DNA from: Leptolyngbya sp. Cla-17
GTDB lineage: Bacteria; Cyanobacteriota; Cyanobacteriia; Leptolyngbyales; Leptolyngbyaceae
Assembly: GCF_016807185.1 (NCBI RefSeq)
Contig: NZ_JAEVYN010000002.1
Location: 1,606,528-1,670,527 of the forward strand
Reading direction: 5' to 3'
DNA: 64,000 nt
Of this stretch, positions 17,442 to 26,345 are shown one piece after another. Both the position numbers and the translations under genes were made by a program. The notes below the pieces were generated by a model. That model ran no database searches and had not been told where the DNA came from. It saw only the letters and a program-made list of their open reading frames with translations. Each line of letters begins with the position of its first letter. Positions within the stretch are counted from its first letter, which is position 1.

Positions 17442-17688
17442 GCATGTATTAAATCACAACTTTGGGCATTAACGATTCTCTACCAGTAATTCCTTGATAG
17501 GCATTCAAGTGCGTCATGGGTTAGGTAATTACCTTAGTTGTGATGTACCATCTTTACACAAACCTCACAACTCTTTAATCCGCTTGAATTGCGTGAAACT
17601 ACTGGAGCACACTGCATTTGATGCTATGTAGGGAAAAGTGGGACTGTGTAAACACTAAACTTATCGTGAATTTCTTATGAATGCTCTA
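17442..17688. other. Gene-free left flank of the IS630 element
   Basis: About 250 AT-rich bases between the folE terminator and the mobile element. No gene or RNA is recognised. Confidence 0.3.
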
Positions 17689-17751
17689 TTATAGCTCTAA
17701 ACACTTGTGTTAGGACGTAGGATAGAGGAAGGGAAAACGTTAGATAATACA

Positions 17752-18635
17752 ATGCCTGCCCCCTATAGTGAAGACCTGCGCCAAAAAGCGATTGCGGCGG
17801 TGGAGCGTGGAGCCCGCAAAAGCGAAGTCAGCCGAATGCTGAACATCAGCCGCAACACGCTCGACCTGTGGCTAAAGCGACAGGAACAAACTGGCACCTG
17901 CCAAGCGGTCACCCATTATCAGCGGGGAAATCGACATAAAATTACGGACTGGCAACGATTTAGTAAGTTTGCCCAAGCCCATGGCGGCAAGACTCAAGGG
18001 GAGATGGCGAAGTTATGGGGCGAAGGGGTGACGCAGCAGAACATCAGTCACGCGCTGCGAAAACTGGGTTTGAGTCGAAAAAAAAGACGTACGGCTACCG
18101 AGAGCGCGATGAGCAGAAGCGTCAAGCCTTTCAAGAGCAGTTGAAGACAAGGTCAGTCACTGGGGTGGTGTATGTGGATGAAGCAGGCATTGATAACCGA
18201 GAGGAGTATCCCTATGGCTACTGCGAGGTGGGTCAACGCTTCTATGCGCTTAAGTCGGGCAAACGTACCGAACGAGTCAGTTGGATTGCCGCCTTGTGCG
18301 AGGGAAACCTGATTGCGCCTTTGACCTTTGAAGGGTCTTGCAACCGAGACCTGTTCGAGATGTGGTTAGAGCACTGCCTCCTGCCTCAATTGCAACCCGG
18401 GAATGCACTTGTGATTGACAATGCCAGTTTTCACCGCTCTCAATACATCAATGAAATTGTGGCAAAGGCGGGATGTGAGATTTGGTATCTTCCCGCCTAT
18501 TCTCCTGACTTGAACAAGATTGAGCAGTGGTGGTTTGTGCTCAAAAATTGGATGCGGCAACGGTGGGATGAGTTTGACACCTTTCGTAATTGTGTCGATG
18601 CCGCGTTTAAGTATTGTCCTAATATCCTTGCTTAG
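17752..18635 (+). CDS. IS630-family transposase, expressed by -1 frameshift
   Basis: Two overlapping frames make one DDE transposase. The first (17752-18144) starts MPAPYSEDLRQKAIAAVE and carries the helix-turn-helix domain (SEVSRMLNISRNTLDLW). The second continues in the -1 frame and holds the catalytic core: VVYVDEAGID (first Asp), NALVIDNASFH (second Asp) and YSPDLNKIEQWW (Glu). The shift site is a run of eight A (CGA AAA AAA AGA) near 18079-18086, an A_AAA_AAA slippery heptamer, and the frames join smoothly as LSRKKK-TYGYRERDEQ. Programmed slippage is usual for this group, so the gene may be functional. Confidence 0.85.
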
Positions 18636-18639
18636 GGCT

Positions 18640-18871
18640 ATAATGAGTGATTGCTTGGCAGGTGCCAGTTTGTTCCTGTCGCTTCGGCCATAGGTCGAGC
18701 GTGTTGCGGCTGATGTTCAGCATTCGGCTGACTTCGCTTTTGCGGGCTCCACGCTCAACCGCCGCAATCGCTTTTTGGCGCAGGTCTTCACTATAGGGGA
18801 CAGGCGTGGGTATTATCTAACGCTTTCCCTTCCTCTATCTTACGTCCTAACACAAGTGTTTAGAGCTATAA
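18640..18871 (-). pseudogene. 5' fragment of a second IS630 transposase gene
   Basis: Read on the minus strand, this fragment encodes YSEDLRQKAIAAVERG and a helix-turn-helix nearly the same as the neighbouring transposase, then ends abruptly where it meets the end of the intact copy. Its start codon is ACG and there is a one-base insertion before the conserved YSEDLRQ. By eye the divergence from the left arm is several percent, so it is an older independent copy rather than a fresh duplication. Confidence 0.75.
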
Positions 18872-18984
18872 TAGGAAATCCAGCCTTCATGTTCCAAGTT
18901 CTTTTGCACAAATTTATTAATTCCTCCGCAAACATGCAAAATTAACCGTCATTTAGATAGTGTAAGGAGTGTATCAATTAAGCC

Positions 18985-19235
18985 ACATGACGGAAGCAGC
19001 GAGATAAACCGCTGGGCTTGGAGTGTCTCAACCACCCGCTTGTCCGCATCGTCAGCTTTGTTGGCAAGCACTGTATCTGCTGTAGAAATACAGCACCTCT
19101 TCGATCAACAATCGATTGTCTTTTGTAGTAGTTCCTACACAGCTCTGACGTCTTGGTGATAACTCTTTGATCCGCGCCCACTGGTCTTCTCGCAGTGCAT
19201 ATCGTTGAGTTATCGCCTGTTCTCTTTTGGGTTCA
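18985..19235 (-). pseudogene. IS5-family transposase remnant with internal deletion
   Basis: On the minus strand, RYALREDQWARIKELSP followed by TKDNRLLIEEVLYFYSRY is the typical N terminus of IS5-family transposases. About 15 codons later another frame reads VLANKADDADKRVVETLQ and RFISLLPSCG, which corresponds to the middle of the same protein (LLADKGYDAD-like block). The catalytic part between them and everything after is missing. It is a dead relic abutting the IS630 composite, evidence that this spot has taken several insertions. Confidence 0.7.
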
Positions 19236-19343
19236 TTTCTTAGTTTTTCTGATGCCAGTTTAAGTATATTGATGACACACCTTATAGCGTTCTACGAAAA
19301 TTAGCCGTTGCTGAATTAGGAAGTTAGGGATCTTTATCGCTTC

Positions 19344-21072
19344 TCAACCTGCGAAATACAGGCGCTCTTTTTGTTTAGGTGAACCGGGTTTGTAGTAGCC
19401 TTTGAGCCAGGAATCATTAGGTTTGAGGTGGAACGATCGCGCTTCGTCGGGTTCTACCGTTTGCACTGTAGCGACATAGCGAGCGTAGTAGTGGATGAAG
19501 AGTCGCATGAATTCACCCAGATAGATGTCCGCAACGCGCCGATCGCCTCGAATCACCAGCATATTCTCGTCGTTGTTCTTAGTTGAGGCGTTGCTGAAGT
19601 TGGCAGAACCCGTAATGACGATCGCATCATCACTGAGGGGATCGATCAACATATATTTGGTGTGAATGTACCGGACGTGGGTGTTGAGTCCCGTCGTTTT
19701 TTCTTTGAGGAAGCGATCGAAAGTGCTACCTTTCGCGGCGGCTCCAGCGGCAATCCGGTTGTCGGGGTCGCGGCGCAAACTTTCTACGTTGCCGTCTTCT
19801 TTTTCGAGCAAGACATAGCGCAAGTAGTCTTTGTCTTTTGCTAAAACCGCTGCCAGCAGATCGTTCACGCCAAAGGCAGCCGTGAGGAACACTGCTGTAT
19901 TTGCTGCTTCCATGCGATCGGCGTACCATTCCAGCGCTTCGAGCGATCGACGGGGGCTGAAGATTGTAGTCGTTGCAGTTGGTGGCAAACCGGATGGAAT
20001 AGGCGTTTGCTGGTCATTCCAGGGACGCAGTTTGGCAGCCGTAGGATCCTGGCTCAGCTCTTCCCAGTAGGCAAGGTATTGGGCAGCAACAGCGGGATCG
20101 CGGACAACGTGCCCAACGTTAGAGTGTCCAAAGATGCCGCCATCAGTAATGTTGGTGGAACCCGTCCAGACTTGAATAGGCCTACGGTCTTTAAGCAAAA
20201 CGATGAATTTGTTGTGCGCTATGTAGCTGGGGTTAGCAGCACGGGGAAGCGTGAGCGCTTTGATGTTGGCTTCAGCGATCGCCGCCTGGTTTGCCAGATT
20301 GGGATAGTTCTGGCTATTTTGTTTGGCATCCACGATGATTTTGACAGCGGCTCCCGTTTTCTGGGCGGCACCAAACGCTTGCAGTACAGGGAGATATTGA
20401 AACTCATAGAGCGCTGCCCGCAGTTCATACTGACTGCCTTTTGCCTGTTTAATATAGCGTTTCCGGCTCCCGTGAGGTGCAAACTAGAGCCTCAAATCCC
20501 TTCCCCGCTTTGTCCCAACTGCACCTCATCCGACAGAGAACCGCTATAAATGCCAGCAGCGCTTCGACCAGACCGCGAGACAGCCATTCCCAGGCTTTGC
20601 CTTTGGGCACTTTGTCCGGCGACAGATTTTTGAACTTGCGAGCATACGCCTGCGAACCCGCTACACCTCGGTTGAAGTACACAGCATGGGTGCCCGTCGC
20701 TTCATCTTCAGTGTTAAGCCTCACTGCTACGGTGTCGCTCTGCTCTAACTTTCGGGGTTTGCCGCGCAGAGCGACAACGCGATACGTGTACTCATGGTTG
20801 GGCTTGGCGGTGAAGTCGCCCCACAAAAACGCCTGAATGGGATGTTCTAGAGACGAAACCAGGCTACCCGGCGGCAAACTAGGATCAGTCTCTTCAAAGG
20901 TGCGGAAGCCCCTGAGCCAGTAACGTTCGTCTTCGGTGTGGTCGATGCGCTCGATCGCAAACCCCAGCACACCTGCACTACTCGCTTCTGCTAAATCAAT
21001 GCCCAGGAGGACCACATAGGTGCCTGCGATCGCCTGGACTGCGATCGCGCCATTCGTCTCTTTTTTTCGCAT
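19344..21072 (-). pseudogene. Phospholipase D-like protein, interrupted by a MITE
   Basis: Two frames, 21072-20549 and 20452-19344, are halves of one gene. Removing 94 bases (92-bp insert plus a duplicated TA) leaves 1635 bases, exactly 545 codons, and rejoins LLAFI to KQAKGSQYELRAALYEF. The restored 544-aa protein has an N-terminal region of unassigned fold (1-170), then two PLD motifs: HNKFIVLL followed by GSTN, and HTKYMLID followed by GSANFSN, the HxK(x)4D and Gly-Ser-x-Asn signature of the phosphodiesterase/nuclease superfamily. As it stands, translation runs into the insert and stops at 207 residues before either motif. It lies 6 bases after the EndoU-like gene. Confidence 0.85.
20455..20546. 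mobile_element. 92-bp MITE-like element flanked by TA duplication
   Basis: The element begins TAGCGTTTCC and ends GAACCGCTA, giving imperfect 27-base terminal inverted repeats (about 19 matches) whose inner parts share TGAGGTGCA / TGCACCTCA. A TA lies directly on each side (20453-20454 and 20547-20548). Non-autonomous size, TA target and inverted ends fit a mariner/IS630-type MITE. Its ends differ from those of the IS630 copy at 17.7 kb, so that element is not an obvious source of transposase. It inactivates the PLD-like gene. Confidence 0.8.
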
Positions 21073-21078
21073 GGTTTC

Positions 21079-22218
21079 TTACCGGGGTAGTTGATCGCAC
21101 GATCCATTGCGGTTTGTGTCGGGAGTCGCGTCAGGGTAAAACGTGCGAATCGCGCCCGCTTTTTTGACAAACACGGCTTGATGCGGTGTAGTACCCGGTA
21201 CTGCGATCGTCAGCAGACAACCCTTAGATTCGCTGGAGTCGGACTTAAACAGCTTGAATCCACGCGTAGCTTCCAGCAACATTTCCTGGGCATTGAGAGT
21301 GTAGGGATAGCCTTTGACAGGATTGTCTGCAATCAATCGACCGTTTTGCACGATCGCCACACCAAAAGTATAAATTTCACCATCCACCACTTCCTGGATT
21401 GCCTTTCTGCCGTTTCCAGCGCGGAGAATGCGTCCGCCAATGCCGTTCTGCTGCAACTCCAGGTAACGACCGACAAAATGCAGCCCGCCGATGCTCTTAC
21501 CATCCTTCTCGCCGCAGAAAATGTGCTTAAAGCCCTTCTGCTCTTACCAGATGGCGGTTAAATCATCCAAAAATTGGCTATCAGAGTTGCGGTTAGGTTT
21601 TAGTTCACCGCCCGTTGCCTGCTTCAGCTTACGAACGACATCTGGATAAAACGTCATCAACTGCCGAAACTTAACGTCGCTCACAGGTGCATCAAACCCA
21701 GCGCCGCAAAGTTCCAAAATCTTGCGATCGAACACATTTAGCTGCGGTGGACGCGGCGAAATGTCCTTCTGTTCGCCTCTGGGAAAGTCCACTGCAACCG
21801 GATTCGTTTTTGTATCAAAGAACGGTAGCAGTGACGAGTTGGATGGGTTCGTCGGTTCTGGAGTCGGCGATGCGCTGGGTAATGGGGTTGGCGTTACAGG
21901 GCTGCCATCAAGCGCTTGAAACTCACCACAGGTCGCCCTGACCCAGCGTCGCTCGGGAGTTGCCCCCCGCACTGCTACGAGCACAAACTGGCGCTGCGGA
22001 CTGTTGAAGCCGATGGCAGTATAACTGGTGCCCCGTGTAAGCTGGACGTTGCCAGGATTATTACCGTTGATGGCTTGTGTTGCAGGGCAGGCTTGCATCG
22101 CTGTGAAGGTTCCCGACGGCGGCACTTGAGCATTGATAGTTTTGACAAAGAATGCTGATGTAACGCTGACCGATAAGCAAGTAAAACCGATCGCGATTCG
22201 TTTGGAGAAAGGGGGCAT
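21079..22218 (-). pseudogene. Secreted EndoU-family nuclease with in-frame stop
   Basis: One frame of 379 codons, interrupted by a TAA at 21544-21546. The N terminus (MPPFSKRIAIGFTCLSVSVT, then NAQ) is a signal peptide. After an SH3-like segment and a Pro/Thr-rich linker (TPTPLPSASPTPEP) comes an EndoU-like domain: immediately after the stop the frame reads GFKHIFCGEKDG then GGLHFVGRYLELQQNG, matching the two catalytic His blocks of XendoU-type endoribonucleases. The stop therefore cuts just before the active site. A single base change could have made it. No start codon with a ribosome site exists for the C-terminal piece. The PLD-like gene follows by 6 bases. Confidence 0.8.
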
Positions 22219-22404
22219 GAAAACAACTCCTGGGGCTTAGCGGTGGGCAAGGCTGACAGCAAGTCAATACAACAGGTCATAGCATTAGTCCGAACGCTTT
22301 TTAGAAAAATTCATGGTAATTGTCAGGAGCAAGAGCCTTTAATGTGCGAACGTACACCTGGTAAAGTTTTCTTGGCTTTTAACTCCTAGTTCTCAACTCT
22401 GACC

Positions 22405-23688
22405 ATGCTGCCAGTCAATCAAGCCGAACAAATTATCTTAAATTTAGTGCAGCCCTTTGATCGCGCTTACGATGTGGAAACGCTAAGTTTGCTGAATGCA
22501 TCGGGGCGAATATTAGCAGAAACAGTGACTAGTTCTCTGGATTTTCCTCACTGGAATAATTCTGCAATGGATGGTTATGCCGTGCGGTACGACGATGTGC
22601 AGACTTGTTCGGCCGAAAATCCTGTGATCTTGGATATTGTGGAAGAGATTCCAGCGGGCTATCAGCCGCAGACACCGATTCAGCCAGGTCAGGCAGCCCG
22701 GATTTTGACGGGTTCAGTGATGCCAACAGGGGCGGATACAATTGTGATTCAAGAAGAGACGCAGCGAGAGGGCGATCGCGTCACTATCTTTGCCAGCCCG
22801 CAGCATCATGCTTTTGTCCGCGATCGCGGCGCGTTTTATCAGGCAGGTAATGCTTTGTTACCTCCCGGATTGCGGTTGCAAGCTCCTGAAATTGCCGTGT
22901 TAGCCGCTGCCCAGTGTGCCCAGGTCAACGTGTATCGCCGTCCCAAAGTCGCCATTCTCTCCACCGGTAGCGAACTAGTCGGCATTGATCAGCCCTTACA
23001 ACCAGGGCAAATTGTGGATTCCAATCAATACGCGCTTGCGGCAGTGGTCGCCCAAGCTGGAGCAGAACCACTGATGTTGGGAAGCGTTCCTGATCAGCCA
23101 GAAGCATTGAAGACGGCTATTCAACAGGCGATCGCGGCGGCTGACATGGTTCTGTCCTCCGGTGGCGTTTCCGTTGGCGACTATGATTACGTCGATGAAA
23201 TATTGGCAGCGCTAGGAGCCACCATCCATATCCATGCCGTTGCCGTGAAGCCTGGAAAACCACTGACTGTAGCGACCTTCGATCACGAGAAAGGCAGAGG
23301 AAAAGAGACTCCCTCACTCGACTCCCCAACCTCAAAAAAACAATTGCTTTACTTTGGTCTTCCCGGCAATCCGGTTTCTGCCCTAGTCTCTTGCTGGCGA
23401 TTTGTGCTGCCTGCTTTGCGAAAATTATCTGGTTTGCCCTCACCCTGGGAGCCAAAATTCGTTAAGGCAAGATCGCTAAGCACCCTTAAATCAGACGGGA
23501 AGCGTGAATCTTACCTATGGGGCAATTTGCGGCTGGTAGATGGGGAGTTTGAGTTTGAACTAGCGACGGGTAGCCATAGCTCTGGAAATTTAATTAATTT
23601 GGCGGGAACGAGCGGACTGGCGGTTATCCCGTTAGAGGAAACTCAAATTTCGGTCGGCGATCATGTGCAAGTGTTGCCCATCGGATAA
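22405..23688 (+). CDS. moeA: Molybdopterin molybdotransferase
   Basis: A 427-aa enzyme that inserts molybdate into adenylated molybdopterin. The N-terminal domain has SSLDFPHWNNSAMDGYAVR, the central MPT-binding domain has ILSTGSELV, DSNQYAL and VLSSGGVSVGDYDYV, and FGLPGNPVSALV is the substrate loop. Between TVATFDHE and LLYFGLPGNP lies an extra stretch of about 20 polar residues (GRGKETPSLDSPTSKKQ) encoded by CACTCC-like heptad repeats, which looks like a repeat captured in frame. Other moe/moa genes are not in the window. Confidence 0.93.
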   Translation: MLPVNQAEQIILNLVQPFDRAYDVETLSLLNASGRILAETVTSSLDFPHWNNSAMDGYAVRYDDVQTCSAENPVILDIVEEIPAGYQPQTPIQPGQAARILTGSVMPTGADTIVIQEETQREGDRVTIFASPQHHAFVRDRGAFYQAGNALLPPGLRLQAPEIAVLAAAQCAQVNVYRRPKVAILSTGSELVGIDQPLQPGQIVDSNQYALAAVVAQAGAEPLMLGSVPDQPEALKTAIQQAIAAADMVLSSGGVSVGDYDYVDEILAALGATIHIHAVAVKPGKPLTVATFDHEKGRGKETPSLDSPTSKKQLLYFGLPGNPVSALVSCWRFVLPALRKLSGLPSPWEPKFVKARSLSTLKSDGKRESYLWGNLRLVDGEFEFELATGSHSSGNLINLAGTSGLAVIPLEETQISVGDHVQVLPIG

Positions 23689-23887
23689 CGATTCTAAATT
23701 CTCCAACTTTACATTCCCAGTTTCACAGTTAAAATTTCAGCACTTGGGTTTCTATTGGGTGGATTCCACCTTTGCATTCCTCACCGTTCGGCTGAGCGTT
23801 CATAGGAAATAAGGGCAAACTCACGATGGGATGCACCCTTAGCCCTCAGCTTTCAAGCAAATTCTTTTGGTTTTGGATAATAGCCTT

Positions 23888-25756
23888 ATGATGAAATCTT
23901 TTTCCATTATTGTCCCAGTCTACAATTGCGAAAAGGTGATTGTCAGAACTTTAGAAAGCATTGAAGCCAGCATCAATTTCTTTTATGAACATGCCGATCC
24001 AGAGCGGCAAATCACCTCCGAAATTGTTTTGATTAATGATGGCTCTGGAGACGAATCTTCAGCCGTCATTCGAGATTACATTTGTGAGAAAAGTAACTAT
24101 CAATTTATTGAACATGCAAAAAGCTTAGGGGCTGGACCGGCAAGAAACATTGGCGCCAAAATTGCAAAGGGGGAAGTCATCTTTTTTATGGATGGAGATG
24201 ACCTTTTTTATCCAGAACATGTGTTTGTTTGCTTGAAAGTATTAGGACATCAGGCAGATCTAAATACACCCAATGCTTTTACAATTCCTGGCAGTAATCC
24301 TCCACTAAAAATAGAGTTGCCGCCCGAACCTGTAGGGATTGTAAAAACTGGAATTGCAACCCAAGATAAGCTGCATCCCTATTGGAAATCGGCGATCGAA
24401 AACGGTGCGCCAATCAACTTTTGCCTATGGAAAGCCTGTCATGAATTTGTAGAAGGTTATCCTGAAGCTGCCGTATATAAGCGCATTGGGCGAGAAGATA
24501 TCCCCTACTATTCCTGGTTGCTCAAGTTTTTCAAAATCTATCGCATCAATTTAGATACCACAGAGTATATTCGTTATCCCAACAACAATCTTGATCGCCA
24601 GATCAAAAAATTTCAAACGCCTCCAGAACTCTGTCAGCCGGAACCTATAAAGCCCGAAGATCGGGAGCTACATTTGTTAGCAAATAAGCTGGAAGAGGAG
24701 CGACTAAAGTATCTGTTTGAAAAAGTTGGCAAGTTTCAGGGCGATCGCGTGCCGATGCATTGGATGAACTGGCAAGCGATTGCCCAAGAGCTTTTAATGC
24801 AGCAAAAATACTCGCAAGTTCTTTTCTTGTGTGAGAAAGGTGTAGAAGAAAATCCTGCTACTGCGCCTCAAGTTAGCCAGTTTCTAGCAGTGTCTTACAA
24901 CAATTTAGGCTCTGCTCAACAACAGCAAGGTAATCTTGACGAAGCCGCCCTATTTTTTAAGAAAGCCATTCAAGTAAACCCCAATCTCGCTCAATCAGAT
25001 TTAGCCCGAATTCACTACAATGTTGCAACTGTACTAAAAGCTCAAAATAAACTAGATGAAGCGTTTACTTACTTACAAAAATCAGTTGATTTGGATGCAA
25101 ATTTAACCCAAGCAGTTTCTGAGCTTACCTACGTAAAATACACCTTGCATAATCGGCAGAAAGGCTACCAGTTTTCTCAAGATTGGTTTAGTCATAACTT
25201 GTTAGTTTGGGAACAGTTTCTACAGGTGTTGAAAGGATCTTTAGATCTGCGAATTTTAGAAATTGGCAGTTGGGAAGGACGCTCAACCTGTTGGATGCTA
25301 GAAAACATCGCCACTGATCCTACCGCTCGAATCACCTGTATTGATACGTTTGAGGGTAGCGCTGAACATGAAGCAATAGTGGATAAAACGGTCTTGGAAA
25401 CGATTGAACAGCGATTTGATGGAAATCTTGAGAAAACAGGTGATCCTGAAAAAGTTAGGAAGGTGGTAGGTAAGTCTCAAATAGTGCTGCGATCGCTCAT
25501 TCCAAACACTTATCATCTGGCTTATATTGATGGTTCTCATATCGCCAGCGACGTTTTAGAAGATGCCTTGCTAACCTGGCGATTAGTGAAAATTGGTGGA
25601 TTCATCATCTTTGATGATTATGGGTTTGTGTTTGCCCCAGAGATCACAGAAGATCCGCCAAAAGTTGCGATCGATGCATTTCTCAAAATTTTCAACAAGA
25701 AAATCAAATTGCTTCATCAAAGCCATCAAGTCATCCTTGAAAAGATTGCCGAATAA
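23888..25756 (+). CDS. Glycosyltransferase family 2 - TPR - methyltransferase fusion
   Basis: A 622-aa three-part protein. Residues 1-230 are a GT2 glycosyltransferase (SIIVPVYNCEKVIVRTLES, the LINDGSGDES loop and the DxD-like FFMDGDDLF). Residues about 310-430 are TPR repeats (YNNLGSAQQQQGNLDEAALF, VATVLKAQNKLDEAFTYL). Residues about 440-620 form a class I SAM methyltransferase: ILEIGSWEGRSTCWML is motif I, ITCIDTF motif II, and YIDGSHIASDVLED resembles the CmcI/methyltransferase-24 group. The ATG at 23888 or 23891 is preferred to an upstream TTG. Its target is probably a surface glycan or glycoprotein, but this is inference. Confidence 0.8.
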   Translation: MMKSFSIIVPVYNCEKVIVRTLESIEASINFFYEHADPERQITSEIVLINDGSGDESSAVIRDYICEKSNYQFIEHAKSLGAGPARNIGAKIAKGEVIFFMDGDDLFYPEHVFVCLKVLGHQADLNTPNAFTIPGSNPPLKIELPPEPVGIVKTGIATQDKLHPYWKSAIENGAPINFCLWKACHEFVEGYPEAAVYKRIGREDIPYYSWLLKFFKIYRINLDTTEYIRYPNNNLDRQIKKFQTPPELCQPEPIKPEDRELHLLANKLEEERLKYLFEKVGKFQGDRVPMHWMNWQAIAQELLMQQKYSQVLFLCEKGVEENPATAPQVSQFLAVSYNNLGSAQQQQGNLDEAALFFKKAIQVNPNLAQSDLARIHYNVATVLKAQNKLDEAFTYLQKSVDLDANLTQAVSELTYVKYTLHNRQKGYQFSQDWFSHNLLVWEQFLQVLKGSLDLRILEIGSWEGRSTCWMLENIATDPTARITCIDTFEGSAEHEAIVDKTVLETIEQRFDGNLEKTGDPEKVRKVVGKSQIVLRSLIPNTYHLAYIDGSHIASDVLEDALLTWRLVKIGGFIIFDDYGFVFAPEITEDPPKVAIDAFLKIFNKKIKLLHQSHQVILEKIAE

Positions 25757-25782
25757 ATGTAGTAGAGTTCAAACTCCTGTTC

Positions 25783-26178
25783 CTACGCTTCCACCAGCGA
25801 CACCTGTAGCCAATCTTGAATATACTGCTGCACTTCCTGAGCAAATTCTGGGCGCTGGCTAAATTTTTCAGTGCGAACAGGTTTGCGTTCTCCATCCAAC
25901 GTCCAACCATAATCGCTGCTCAGTCGCAGGTTTCCTTGCCAGTCAGCAATAGTCACAACTAAGCCAGAATTTGGGCTATTGTCGATGCCCTGAACCTTAA
26001 ACACGTAGTTATAAGTGTTTTGGGTTGCAGCAGCAACGGTAGACGATTGCCCATATTCCTGCTTTAATCGAATGCCAACTTTTTCGGCTAAGCCTGGAGT
26101 AGTCAGTTCTTCTAAGGTTTTGACTGCTAACGTAAGGGCAAAATAAAATTGCTCAACCGGAACAAACTCAAACTGCAT
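25783..26178 (-). CDS. Hypothetical cyanobacterial protein, 131 aa
   Basis: A soluble protein starting MQFEFVPVEQFYFALTLAVK with no signal peptide or membrane helix. An N-terminal helix (VKTLEELTTPGLAEKVG) is followed by beta-rich sequence (YNYVFKVQGIDN, LVVTIADWQGNLRLSS) and a C-terminal amphipathic helix. I cannot assign a family. It converges with the glycosyltransferase fusion, 26 bases apart, and lies back to back with the next gene. Confidence 0.55.
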   Translation of the reverse strand: MQFEFVPVEQFYFALTLAVKTLEELTTPGLAEKVGIRLKQEYGQSSTVAAATQNTYNYVFKVQGIDNSPNSGLVVTIADWQGNLRLSSDYGWTLDGERKPVRTEKFSQRPEFAQEVQQYIQDWLQVSLVEA

Positions 26179-26345
26179 AGGTTTAGGCGGGGTTTTTCCA
26201 AGCGTACAGACTTAGTATCGGGTGAATTGTCACCTCCGCGATCGCCCACTTCTAAATGATTGTTTTCTCTTGCTTGTGCAGGCTGGCTTGAGCCACAATG
26301 CAACAAACAAACGACTAAATGTGAAAACACCCTTCAAAGAGTTTT

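Larger units (their letters stand above)
17689..18871 (+). mobile_element. IS630-family element fused to an inverted partial second copy
   Basis: The outer ends are long inverted repeats: 17689 onward (TTATAGCTCTAAACACTTG) matches the reverse complement of the sequence ending at 18871, and a TA lies on each side (17687-17688 and 18872-18873), the target duplication expected of IS630. The matching arms run about 232 bases (17689-17920 against 18640-18871) with scattered mismatches and one indel. A second, internal 12-base end (TTAGGGCTATAA at 18632-18643) closes the transposase copy, so the right arm is the 5' end of a related copy in opposite orientation that lacks its start ATG (ACG instead). 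Confidence 0.85.

Noticed and set aside
17707..17751. GTG start at 17707 for the transposase
   Set aside because: It lies within the terminal inverted repeat; the ATG at 17752 precedes the conserved PAPYSEDLRQK.
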